Assembly (NCBI RefSeq): GCF_002608075.1
Contig: NZ_LAHA01000010.1
Coordinates: forward strand, 62,001 to 126,000
Length of the DNA stretch: 64,000 nt
Direction of reading: 5' to 3'
From: Nostoc linckia z4
Lineage (GTDB): Bacteria; Cyanobacteriota; Cyanobacteriia; Cyanobacteriales; Nostocaceae
Positions 52,712 through 61,907 of this stretch are shown piece by piece; positions within the stretch are counted from its first letter, which is position 1, and every line of letters begins with the position of its first letter. The notes under the pieces were generated by a model that was not told where the DNA came from, ran no database searches, and saw nothing but the letters and a program-made list of their open reading frames with translations. The translations under genes were made by a program, and so were the position numbers.

Positions 52712-53151
52712 CCCCTGAAAAAGTTTATGTCTTGCAAAAATTTTTGCAAATAGTATTACTTGCATTTATACCCTATATCAAAGGAAAATTTTGTATCTTA
52801 TTGCCAGATTTTTTTGCTATTAATGTCCATAATAAAAACACTATATCTATAATTCAAGAGAAACAAAAATGTCCCTAGATTCAATCCCACTTAAAGGCGT
52901 TAATACATCCTACAAGATACAGCAGCTTTCACGTAAATGAGGTACAAATTTTAAAAACAAAGGCATATAATCAGAGACTTTCAACCCTGTTCACTGCTGT
53001 ATTTACAGCGTCTAAATTGTAGTAGGATATTTTCGCAAATCTAATACTAATTTGAAAAATGAATGCGACAGATGGATTCACAGATAACTTGAAGACAAAG
53101 AAATTCTCAATCCAAAATCTCAAATCGAAAATTTTATAAGTAGGAAGACAG
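52712..53151. other. Intergenic, no gene seen
   Basis: AT-rich region between the nadK terminator and the acyltransferase-like gene. A short open frame from 52869 (MSLDSIPLKGVNTSYKIQQL) has no family support. AAAATC-type repeats occur at 53105-53133. Confidence 0.5.
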
Positions 53152-53949
53152 ATGGAAGTTTCTAGTCGCAACATTAATTACCCGCTGAATCCTCCTTCTA
53201 TTGAAGATTTTCCTGTCGTTGAAACTCCAAAATATATCCTACGACTTGCCTCAAATGCAGAAGAATTAAAATCAATTTTTAGATTGCGTTTTGAAGTTTT
53301 TAATCTAGAGCTAGGATTAGGGTTATCTAGTTCTAACTTTACCCACATGGATGAAGATCGGTTTGATGAAGTTTGCCATCATTTGATTCTCATCTGCAAA
53401 CAAACGGGTAATACCATTGGTACTTATCGGATGCAAACTTATAAAATGGCTTCTCAAAGATTAGGTTTTGATGCTGCCGATATATTTAATCTTAATGCAA
53501 TTCCTAATTCTATACTTCAAGCATCAGTGGAAGTTGGGCGTGCATGTATAGCTAAAGAATATCGCAATGGTCAGGCACTATTGTTACTCTGGGAAGGTCT
53601 AGCAAATTATCTTATTTGGACTAAAAATCAATATTTCTTTGGCTGTGCCTCATTATTAACACAATCTCCTTGGCAAGCTACTTGCGTTTATAATTATTTT
53701 CGACAGAATAACTTGATGCATCAAAGTATTTTAGTTTATCCAAATTCCGAATATTGTCTAGAATTACCTCAAAATTTTTCAGATTTATGTGATGTGGAAA
53801 TTCCGAAGATTTTGCAGGCATACTTGAATATTGGTGCTAAAATATGTAGCTTTCCAGCCATTGATAGACAATTTAAGACTATTGATTTTTTAACTATATC
53901 TAATAGTCAAGACTTTGGTAGATGGGGTTATCAAATTTTTTCAACCTGA
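53152..53949 (+). CDS. GNAT-fold acyltransferase of the OlsB/hemolysin-like type
   Basis: 265 residues. RLRFEVFNLELGLG, the HMDEDRFDEVCHHLIL turn, GNTIGTYRMQTYKMA and VEVGRACIAKEYRNGQAL are characteristic of the Acetyltransf_5 group, which includes ornithine lipid acyltransferase OlsB and N-acyl amino acid synthases using acyl-ACP. The GCASLLTQSP stretch is the usual mid-part. Role may be acyl-amino-acid lipid or signal synthesis; which acceptor is used cannot be told. Monocistronic. Confidence 0.82.
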   Translation: MEVSSRNINYPLNPPSIEDFPVVETPKYILRLASNAEELKSIFRLRFEVFNLELGLGLSSSNFTHMDEDRFDEVCHHLILICKQTGNTIGTYRMQTYKMASQRLGFDAADIFNLNAIPNSILQASVEVGRACIAKEYRNGQALLLLWEGLANYLIWTKNQYFFGCASLLTQSPWQATCVYNYFRQNNLMHQSILVYPNSEYCLELPQNFSDLCDVEIPKILQAYLNIGAKICSFPAIDRQFKTIDFLTISNSQDFGRWGYQIFST

Positions 53950-54388
53950 CAAACCGCAACCCTTGACAGGGAGTTGAATAAATTTGTTTACCTTTGGCTT
54001 GGCTCTTTTAGTAAGATACCACTCGTCATTCAGGCGTGTTACCCCTCACACCACGATTGATTTTTTAAGGTTAAATCTAGCATATCTCAAAGGCTGTTTT
54101 ACGGGAAAATAAGAGATGTACCAAATGAGGGGTGTAACCCCCTAAACCTCTGCTGTATCCTACCACGAGAGGATTTCAAGCCTCTGTTCCAGAAGAAGAG
54201 AGGTTTGAAGAGGGAAAAGTTTGAGTGGAGGTTTGATTCATGACAGCTTTTTGAGACACAGGTGAAATCATCTTGCTCGAACTTACATGAGTTAATGTCT
54301 CGCTAATGTCTACAATGAGTTACCTCTGGACACCTCATCCAGCCAAGCAAACTGGATTGTTTGAGATAAATTTTTAGGAAAATGACTT
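53950..54388. other. Intergenic region with inverted repeats
   Basis: GTTACCCCTCA (54038-54048) faces TGAGGGGTGTAAC (54126-54138), and GAGAGG/CCTCT-type pairs lie at 54168-54214. The block could form a structured RNA in the leader of the glycosyltransferase gene; no coding sequence seen. Confidence 0.55.
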
Positions 54389-56095
54389 ATGTGCAATGTC
54401 AAATTTGCGCCAAGTTGGTTGCGACTTTTAATTATTTTTTTGTTGACCATGAGTATATTGTTTCGGTTTTTTAACCTTGATGGCAAGATTTATTCTCATG
54501 ATGAAACTCATACTTCACTAAGGATTTCTGGTTTTACCGCCACTGAAGTCAAACAGGAAATTTTTAATAATCGTGTCGTTACTAAAAAAAGTTTTACGAA
54601 ATTTCAAGGTGCAAATTCTTCAAAAAGCTTAAATGACACAATTATGTCTTTAGCAAGAGAAGATTCTCAGCATCCACCGTTGTATTACATAATTGCGAGA
54701 TTATGGACAGAAATCTTTGGTAATTCGGTGACAGCAATTAGAAGTTTATCTGCGTTAATGAGCTTGCTAGTGTTTCCCTGTGTTTATCGGCTATGTCGAG
54801 AATTATTTGATGTGCCATTACCAATTTCTGGTGTAGCGATCGCACTTATGACTGTATCGCCAATTCAGTTAGTATATGCCCAAGAAGCGCAAGAATATAT
54901 TCTCTGGTTAATTACTATCATACTATCTAGTGCTTCTCTACTACGAGCAGTGCATTTAGAATTACAAGATAAAGACGAACTCACAAAGCAACCACCAGAT
55001 CTTTTTACTGCTTGGAGTGTTTATGCAATCACTTTGACTATTAGTCTTTATACATTTCTTTGGAGTGGATTTGTTGCACTTGCTCACGGAATTTATGTGA
55101 TTGCTATAGCCAAATTTAAATTAAATGAAACAGTCAGAAATTATTTGATAGCATCACTGGTAAGTTGCTTAGCTTTTATGCCTTGGATGACAGTTGCCGT
55201 TGGAGATTTTTTTCAATTTCTCATTTCTGGAGAAAAAGCAACAACACAGTCTTATTTAATAGATATACTTCCCTTTTTTCTCATCCAGAGTAGCCGGATT
55301 TTTTTTGATATCAATTTAACCTTAGAAAATCCTGTAACTTATTTAATTACACCAATTTTTTTAATTTTAGTAGGATATGCAATTTATTTTCTTTGTCTTA
55401 CCACTAGTTATAAAATATGGTTGTTTATTATTACATTTATTTTAGTGCCAACACTCCCCATAATACTACCAGCTTTCAGTACTGGGGGTATACAATCTTT
55501 TACCGAACCATATTTAATTCCATTTTATTTAGGAATTCAAATAACTGTTGCTTATCTAGTGGCTACAAAATTATATAATAGGAGCTTGCCACGCCGAACA
55601 AGTTGGCAAATAATCATGGCGTTGTTAATTATTTGTGGTTTAATTTCTTCCAAGGTGAATTCCCAAGCAATAACTTGGTGGAATAAGGGCATTAATCATA
55701 GCAATTTCCAATTTGCCCAAATTATCAATCAGAGTAATAGCCCACTTTTAATTAGTAATTCTTTGGATAATTATGAATATGTATTTTCTTTAAGTTATCT
55801 CCTCAAACCAAAAGTCAATTTTTTATTGGTCAACAATCAAAAAATTCCTAAAATATCTAATGAATTTACTGATATTTTTTTACTCAATCCTTCAAATAAT
55901 TGGCGAGAAAAAATAGAGCAAAAATATAACTTTCAAACTAATATTATTTATGGTGATAATTATTATTCTGTTTGGAAATTAACAAAACCTCGTAATTTAC
56001 GACGACGTGATATGCCATTGAATAATAAATTATCTGCTAGTTTGTATAGTAATCCTATTTCAGTTGCGAACAATATTGGTGTTAACGACTGTTAA
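54389..56095 (+). CDS. GT39-like membrane glycosyltransferase, copy 1
   Basis: 568 residues with about ten to eleven hydrophobic helices. The Asp38-Glu39 pair (SHDETHTS) in the first outside loop is the catalytic-type motif of dolichyl-phosphate-mannose-type and related GT-C enzymes, which use lipid-linked sugars. The periplasmic loop DSQHPPLYYIIARLW and the segment PIQLVYAQEAQEYILW are family features. A C-terminal soluble domain of about 140 residues follows the last helix. Copy 2 lies 128 bases downstream and is a paralogue. Likely acts in exopolysaccharide or protein glycosylation. Confidence 0.85.
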   Translation: MCNVKFAPSWLRLLIIFLLTMSILFRFFNLDGKIYSHDETHTSLRISGFTATEVKQEIFNNRVVTKKSFTKFQGANSSKSLNDTIMSLAREDSQHPPLYYIIARLWTEIFGNSVTAIRSLSALMSLLVFPCVYRLCRELFDVPLPISGVAIALMTVSPIQLVYAQEAQEYILWLITIILSSASLLRAVHLELQDKDELTKQPPDLFTAWSVYAITLTISLYTFLWSGFVALAHGIYVIAIAKFKLNETVRNYLIASLVSCLAFMPWMTVAVGDFFQFLISGEKATTQSYLIDILPFFLIQSSRIFFDINLTLENPVTYLITPIFLILVGYAIYFLCLTTSYKIWLFIITFILVPTLPIILPAFSTGGIQSFTEPYLIPFYLGIQITVAYLVATKLYNRSLPRRTSWQIIMALLIICGLISSKVNSQAITWWNKGINHSNFQFAQIINQSNSPLLISNSLDNYEYVFSLSYLLKPKVNFLLVNNQKIPKISNEFTDIFLLNPSNNWREKIEQKYNFQTNIIYGDNYYSVWKLTKPRNLRRRDMPLNNKLSASLYSNPISVANNIGVNDC

Positions 56096-56222
56096 CAGTA
56101 CCACATAATATTTCAAAAATTATTTAGGATTGCTATAGTTTGGTAATGTATTAAATATACTTGCATTTGAGCGCAAAGATAAAAAGTAATTAGTTAAAAA
56201 TTATTTATTGTGAAATTTAATT

Positions 56223-57830
56223 ATGTGGCATCTCAAACTTGCTCAAAATAAGTTAAGATTTTTTATTGTTATTTTATTAACAATTGGTATTTTTTTTCGT
56301 TTTTTTCACCTTGATAATAAAGTCTATTGGCATGATGAAACTTTTACTTCATTGCGGATTTCTGGATATACGGCAAATGAAGTAAAACAGCAAATATTTA
56401 ATGGTAGTGTAATTACTAAAGAAAGTTTTGTTAAATTTCAAAGTTTGAATCAAGAAAAAGGTCTAATTAACACAATTAAGTCTTTAGAAGTGGAAGATCC
56501 ACAACATCCTCCACTATATTATATAATCGCTCGGTTTTGGGTGGGAATTTTTGGTAATTCGGTGACGGCGATTAGAAGTTTATCAGCATTGATTAGCTTG
56601 CTAATTTTTCCCAGTATTTATTGGCTATGCCGAGAATTATTTAGAACTCAATTATGGGTATCGGAGATGGCGATCGCCTTGATGGCAATTTCTCCTATTC
56701 ATCTAGTATACGCCCAAGAAGCACGAGAATATATCCTTTGGGTAGTCACGATTTTATTATGCAATGCTTCATTTTTACGAGCCTTGAGATTGGAATCTAC
56801 ACATCCACATTCACGCATATTCAACTGGGGAATTTATGCCGCCATTATTACAATTAGTCTTTATACATTTTTGTTGAGTGGATTTGTAGTTGTTGCTCAT
56901 GGAATTTATCTAATTATCACTGCCAGATTTAGATTTACTCAAACAGTCAAAGCTTATGTTTTAGCATCTCTGGCAGGATTTTTAGCCTTTACACATTGGA
57001 TATTAGTTGTCATTACTAACTTGTTGCAATTTAATAGTTCAACAGCCTGGACAAAAATCCCATCTTCTCTAGAAACTTTAATTAAATCTTGGCTTTTACA
57101 GTTGAGCCGGATTTTTATCGATTTAAATTTTGGTTTTGAAAATTCCTTTACTTGTATAATAACAGCATTATCTTTAATCTTGAGTGGATATGCAATTTAT
57201 TATCTTTGTAGAAACACTAACTATAAAGTTTGGTTATTTATCGTGATATTAATTCTGGTTCCTGCACTTCCCTTAATGCTACCAGATTTAATTTTTGGAG
57301 GTATACGCTCACTTTCCGAACGATATTTATTACCTTCTTATTTGGGCATTCAATTATCTATTATTTATTTATTGGCTACCAAGATAAAAAATGAGAGTGT
57401 TGGACATCGAAGAATTTGGCAAACAATTTTCGGATTAGTAATTATTTGTGGACTAATTTCTTATGGGGTGAATTCCCAAGCAAAAACATGGTGGAATAAG
57501 GTTATTAGCTATGGTAATCCACAAGTTGCTAAAATTATTAATCAGGCTAATCGTCCACTTTTAATTAGCGATGCTTCTGGAATCAATTATGGAAATGTCT
57601 TTTCCCTCAGCTATCTTTTAGATCCAAAAGTCAAGTTTCAGTTAATACAAGACCAATCTATTCCCCAAATTCCTGATGTATTTACTGATATTTTTTTACT
57701 AAATCCTTCAGATATCTGGCGTAAAAAAATAGAAACAAATTACAAATCTCAAACAGAAGCTGTATATAGCGACAATCATTATTTAGTTTGGAAATTATTT
57801 AAAACTTTCACGAATAATCTCAAACATTAG
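56223..57830 (+). CDS. GT39-like membrane glycosyltransferase, copy 2
   Basis: 535 residues, colinear with copy 1: Asp38-Glu39 in WHDETFTSLRISGYT, QHPPLYYIIARFW, PIHLVYAQEAREYILW and the same C-terminal domain (VFTDIFLLNPSDIWRKKIE). It is 33 residues shorter than copy 1, mainly at the C-terminal end. The last four codons overlap the convergent BcsA-like gene by eleven bases. The duplication may give two substrate or acceptor specificities. Confidence 0.85.
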   Translation: MWHLKLAQNKLRFFIVILLTIGIFFRFFHLDNKVYWHDETFTSLRISGYTANEVKQQIFNGSVITKESFVKFQSLNQEKGLINTIKSLEVEDPQHPPLYYIIARFWVGIFGNSVTAIRSLSALISLLIFPSIYWLCRELFRTQLWVSEMAIALMAISPIHLVYAQEAREYILWVVTILLCNASFLRALRLESTHPHSRIFNWGIYAAIITISLYTFLLSGFVVVAHGIYLIITARFRFTQTVKAYVLASLAGFLAFTHWILVVITNLLQFNSSTAWTKIPSSLETLIKSWLLQLSRIFIDLNFGFENSFTCIITALSLILSGYAIYYLCRNTNYKVWLFIVILILVPALPLMLPDLIFGGIRSLSERYLLPSYLGIQLSIIYLLATKIKNESVGHRRIWQTIFGLVIICGLISYGVNSQAKTWWNKVISYGNPQVAKIINQANRPLLISDASGINYGNVFSLSYLLDPKVKFQLIQDQSIPQIPDVFTDIFLLNPSDIWRKKIETNYKSQTEAVYSDNHYLVWKLFKTFTNNLKH

Positions 57831-60078
57831 AAACTTTCATTGGTGTTATTTGTATTTTTTTATCAAATAAAATTCTTGGTCTCAACAAAATTTTTAATAA
57901 CAAAAATAGAGAATATAATTCTCCTGGTGTATTCTGGTGCTTCCACTGTCCCGGACGACAAAATAACATTTCTACAAGACGACGGTATTGATTTAAACTC
58001 ACTGATTGAAAGCGAACACGCACGATTAAAAAATCGTCTTTAATACCAGTACTTACAATCTCACCTGCAAGCTGTAAATTTTCCTCTACAATTTTTATAT
58101 CTATTGGCTGATGAAGAAATAAATGAACAGGGAACTTCTGAGCGATCGCAATTTCAGCACCTCCTTCAGAAATCATTTTAGTCACACCCCATAAATTATC
58201 CTCGCCAATTTTTAACTGCGTTACTCGCCGTAAATCAAACCATTCATACATATCTGCTTTCGGCGCATCTAATAAAATCAGCAGGGTAATACTAATTAAT
58301 ACCAAATTATAAATACTCCACAGCCAACCCAAACTGATACCTGTAAATTGTGAAACCGTAGCATAGTAGCAGGCTTGATAAATACAAATATTTAGACTTC
58401 GCCAAAAAGTAACAGCATTAACAACAAACAAAATTATTAGAGGTAGTGCTAAATTCCAATTAAAACTGTAGCGATTATTTACCATACCTTTCGGCGTGAC
58501 TTTAAATCCTTTAGCGAATGGAAAAATCATGACTTGGATAAAATTTAATGCCAAGGGAAAACAGATAATTAATGAATAAATATCAGAAATAAAAATGGAA
58601 CAAGAACGGTAATTTAACCAGGAAAATGTGGCAATATTTAATAAATAATAAGGTAGTAAAAAAAATATCAATTCTGCTGGGTTTGAGCGGATAGGAATCA
58701 CATCAAAAAATGAATATGCTAATGGTATAAGCAAAAAATAAATTCTAGATAAATTACTACACCAATACAGTACCCCACCTAAACCAGCTAATCTTTGCAT
58801 AAAGTTTAGTCCAGGTATTTTTAAAGGATTAGTTTTAATAAATAAGGCTTGTACTGTACCTTGCTGCCATCTTAATCTTTGAGTTGCATAGGCAGGAATG
58901 TTTTCTGGTGCTAACCCAGCACTTAACTTTTCATTTAAATAAATTAAACGATAGCCTTGAGCAGATAAGCGAATTCCTGTGAAATAATCTTCACTTAATG
59001 ACTCAGTTACGAATCCGCCAATTTCTTCTAAAGCACTTCTACGAACTACAAAGGATGTGCCAGAACAAATAGCACTACCTGAAGGATCGCGGCTTGTTTG
59101 AATGTGTCGATGAAATACTTCTCCTTCTGGTGTGACAATATTTTCTAAACCTAAATTACGAGCTATAGGGTCACTATTATAGAAGCTTTGTTGTGTTTGT
59201 ATTAAACCAATTTTTTTATCTTGAAAAAAACCAACAGTGCGGGTAAGAAAGTTTTTTGTTGGAACAAAATCAGCGTCAAAAATTACTATTAATTCGCCAT
59301 GAGTTTGAGCGATGGCATTATTTAAATTTCCGGCTTTTGCATAACTATTATCAGGTCGTGTTATGTAATAACAACCTAATTCTTCAGCTAAGTATTTCAT
59401 TTCTGGACGATTTTTATCATCCAACAGATAAATTTTTTTATTGGTATAATCTAGAGCTTGACAACCAATAATAGTACGCCGCAAAATAAAAGTTGGTTCG
59501 TTATAAGTTGGTATGAAAATATCAACAAATGGTAAAAAACTACCACGCACTACAGCTTGGGATTTTACATCTGCTTCCTGGTGACGCTCTTTGATATCAA
59601 ACATAAATAATAGCTGAATAATGTTATTAACTATCACCAGCATTTCAGCAAAAAATAATCCTAGACTAAATACTCCATTTAACGGATCTATTAAATTTAA
59701 AGTGGAGAGCGATCGCCACAGAACATATCGCAAAGTTACAATGATTAAAATTATTACCACCAATCTTTGCGACCAAATACGCGGTTGTGGAGAGATTTTC
59801 ATCACCAAAAACACAGCTAATAACAATCCAATTGTGGGTAAGAGCAAATATTTATTCTGTGTTATTGGCACTTCTAACCACATCGGTGGATACATTTGCC
59901 AATCATGAATTAAAGCAAAAAGTTGACTAATTCTGTCTTCACCTGCAAACCAAGCTACTACAACAATGGCAGATACAAAAATAATCCCAAATAGAACCAG
60001 AGTTACTGCATGTAATCGATTAACTCTTTTATCAAAAGGAGTTTTAGATGGTTTGTAGCTAAAATTTGATTCTGACAT
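57820..60078 (-). CDS. Cellulose-synthase-like glycosyltransferase with PilZ domain
   Basis: 752 residues of the BcsA architecture. Membrane helices come first, then GT2 with Asp220-Asp221 (LLDDKNRPEM), Asp268-x-Asp270 (FDADF), Glu363-Asp364 (SEDYFTG, the TED position) and Gln400-x2-Arg403-Trp404 (QRLRWQQG), further helices, and a C-terminal PilZ domain near 610-700 starting at RRVTQLKIGEDNL. PilZ binds c-di-GMP in BcsA; the expected RxxxR is only partly kept here (LRRVTQ). It would make a beta-glucan or other polysaccharide. No BcsB or BcsZ gene lies beside it. Confidence 0.88.
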   Translation of the reverse strand: MSESNFSYKPSKTPFDKRVNRLHAVTLVLFGIIFVSAIVVVAWFAGEDRISQLFALIHDWQMYPPMWLEVPITQNKYLLLPTIGLLLAVFLVMKISPQPRIWSQRLVVIILIIVTLRYVLWRSLSTLNLIDPLNGVFSLGLFFAEMLVIVNNIIQLLFMFDIKERHQEADVKSQAVVRGSFLPFVDIFIPTYNEPTFILRRTIIGCQALDYTNKKIYLLDDKNRPEMKYLAEELGCYYITRPDNSYAKAGNLNNAIAQTHGELIVIFDADFVPTKNFLTRTVGFFQDKKIGLIQTQQSFYNSDPIARNLGLENIVTPEGEVFHRHIQTSRDPSGSAICSGTSFVVRRSALEEIGGFVTESLSEDYFTGIRLSAQGYRLIYLNEKLSAGLAPENIPAYATQRLRWQQGTVQALFIKTNPLKIPGLNFMQRLAGLGGVLYWCSNLSRIYFLLIPLAYSFFDVIPIRSNPAELIFFLLPYYLLNIATFSWLNYRSCSIFISDIYSLIICFPLALNFIQVMIFPFAKGFKVTPKGMVNNRYSFNWNLALPLIILFVVNAVTFWRSLNICIYQACYYATVSQFTGISLGWLWSIYNLVLISITLLILLDAPKADMYEWFDLRRVTQLKIGEDNLWGVTKMISEGGAEIAIAQKFPVHLFLHQPIDIKIVEENLQLAGEIVSTGIKDDFLIVRVRFQSVSLNQYRRLVEMLFCRPGQWKHQNTPGELYSLFLLLKILLRPRILFDKKIQITPMKVSNV

Positions 60079-60603
60079 TTTGCCCTTTTTGACCTCAGAT
60101 TTTTCTACGAAAACCTATCAAATATGAGATGATGGACTATTTTTTGAAAAATTATAACAGAAAATTTAATAATTTTTTAATTTTTTATGATTAATAGTCT
60201 TTTGACAGCAGATTTTTTGTTAATCAAGTACTCCAGCTAGCCTGAAAGCTAGACCCAGAGATGATTTTAATTCTGAATTCTGCTGCCTGTATTTTTGGTT
60301 TTAGTTCTAATTTTCTAGAAAATATCCAAATAAATATATATTTGTTTGCTGAAAATCAGCTGTAAATCATAAAAATAAATATTCAACAGATTCTCATCTG
60401 AAATTAATTTAAATAATGGTATAATACGTAAAATTTAATTTACAGATAAATTTTGCCACAGCAAAGCTATGAAATTACAGTATTTAGCCAAGATGATGGA
60501 TATGGGTACTGCAATTAACACAAAAAATCCTGTAATTGAACAATTATAAATTTTATTAATATTTGACTCTTCCAGGCATTAATAATTCATCAAAAGGTGT
60601 TCT
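60079..60603. other. Intergenic, AT-rich
   Basis: Divergent promoters for the BcsA-like and DUF4079 genes are expected here. A short CTAGC...GCTAG hairpin lies near 60238-60253. No gene recognised. Confidence 0.5.
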
Positions 60604-61323
60604 ATGCAGATAGCAGATATTTTCGCTATTTTACATCCAGCGATCGCAGTTATCTTTGTATTTCCGCTCATTGGTATCGTAGTTAATTTTGCTTGGCAAA
60701 CACGTCAGCGTCGATTGCAAATTTTAGCCGGAAATAAAAGTAAAATTCCTCCAGTGGTAGGCCCAGAACACAAGCAATTAGGTGAATGGTTAACAAGTGC
60801 AGTTGTGGGAGTAACTTTAATAGGATTATCTTACCCAATTGGTAAAAATATTATTAAAAATCAATTGTGGAATCAAACACCTTTTCAAGTTATTTTTATT
60901 CTGTTGATATTTGTGGGAGTTATCGCTTCTTTAGTCCTACTTTATCGCGCTCAACAACGAATATGGCGAGGAATTTTTGCCACTTTAACCGGCACAGGGT
61001 TAGTGATTCTTGGCTTTCAAGATGGAGTATTTCGGCGCGACAATGAGTGGTACTGGTCACATTTTTATATTGGCATGACCGCAGCATTATTGATGATTTT
61101 TTCCCTAGCAATTGTTCAAGATATTTATCAAGATAAATCTCATCGCTGGCGCATTATCCATACAATTTTAAATTGTATTGCTTTACTGTTATTTATTGGT
61201 CAAGGTATAACAGGAACGCGAGACTTAATAGAAATTCCCCTGAGTTGGCAAGAACAGTACATTTATCAGTGTGATTACGCCAATCAAACTTGTCCAACAG
61301 CAAATCCTCAAACGCCAAAATAA
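60604..61323 (+). CDS. DUF4079 membrane protein
   Basis: 239 residues with about six hydrophobic helices. The start MQIADIFAILHPAIAVIFVFPLIGI and the middle HKQLGEWLTSAVVGVTLIGL match a cyanobacterial family of unknown function, related in shape to cytochrome b561-type proteins; conserved His residues (HPA at 12, HKQ, SHFY and HTIL) could bind haem (inference). The C-terminal tail has two Cys. Monocistronic. Confidence 0.82.
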   Translation: MQIADIFAILHPAIAVIFVFPLIGIVVNFAWQTRQRRLQILAGNKSKIPPVVGPEHKQLGEWLTSAVVGVTLIGLSYPIGKNIIKNQLWNQTPFQVIFILLIFVGVIASLVLLYRAQQRIWRGIFATLTGTGLVILGFQDGVFRRDNEWYWSHFYIGMTAALLMIFSLAIVQDIYQDKSHRWRIIHTILNCIALLLFIGQGITGTRDLIEIPLSWQEQYIYQCDYANQTCPTANPQTPK

Positions 61324-61400
61324 ACCAAGGGATTGGGTATGGGGTAATACTTGCGCCCTTTGCATTTCGTTATTTTCAATTTGGAATTGCTATTATGTAT

Positions 61401-61850
61401 TTATTTCTTTCGTGGCAATGTTACTGCTAGCAGCCAGAAATCTTTAATCAACTGTAGAACTTGAATAAACTGGTAGACATCAATAGGTTTTGTGACATAG
61501 CAATTAGCATTAAGATTGTAAGAATATGATATGTCTTGCTCATCATTTGAAGTGGTCATGACAACAACAGGAATAAATCTGAGATTTGGGTCTGATTTGA
61601 TTTCTGTTAACACTTCGCGTCCATCCATCCCTGGAAGATTTAAATCCAGAAGGATTAAGTCTGGACGCATAGCATCAGCAAACTCTCCTTGCAAAAGCAA
61701 GTAGTTCATAGCACTTTCACCATCTTCAACCCAGTGCAAGTTATTGGCGATTCTGGCATTTGAGAAGCCTTTGATGGTTAGGTTTGCATCGCTAGGAGAG
61801 TCTTCAACTAGCAAAATTTCAATAGGTCGGAATGCCCCATCGTCAATCAT
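61401..61850 (-). CDS. Rcp1-type response regulator
   Basis: 149 residues, a lone receiver: EDSPSD (16-21), phospho-acceptor Asp69 ([13 protein letters not shown]), TTSNDEQD and TKPID. The Rcp1 type is the usual partner of cyanobacterial phytochromes and multi-PAS kinases. It lies 57 bases downstream of the CHASE3 kinase on the same strand and is probably its cognate regulator. Confidence 0.9.
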   Translation of the reverse strand: MIDDGAFRPIEILLVEDSPSDANLTIKGFSNARIANNLHWVEDGESAMNYLLLQGEFADAMRPDLILLDLNLPGMDGREVLTEIKSDPNLRFIPVVVMTTSNDEQDISYSYNLNANCYVTKPIDVYQFIQVLQLIKDFWLLAVTLPRKK

Positions 61851-61907
61851 GCAGTTACTAGAAAGTTATTAACATTAATAATCTAGTATATATCTTTGAA
61901 AGATAGC

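Noticed and set aside
54036..54062. Yfr1-like CCTCACACCACG motif
   Set aside because: The ACTCCTCACAC core of Yfr1 is not exact and the flanking hairpins and terminator of that small RNA are missing.
57820..60078. Complete cellulose synthesis operon
   Set aside because: Only a BcsA-like gene is present; BcsB, BcsZ and an outer membrane partner are absent and PilZ residues are only partly kept.
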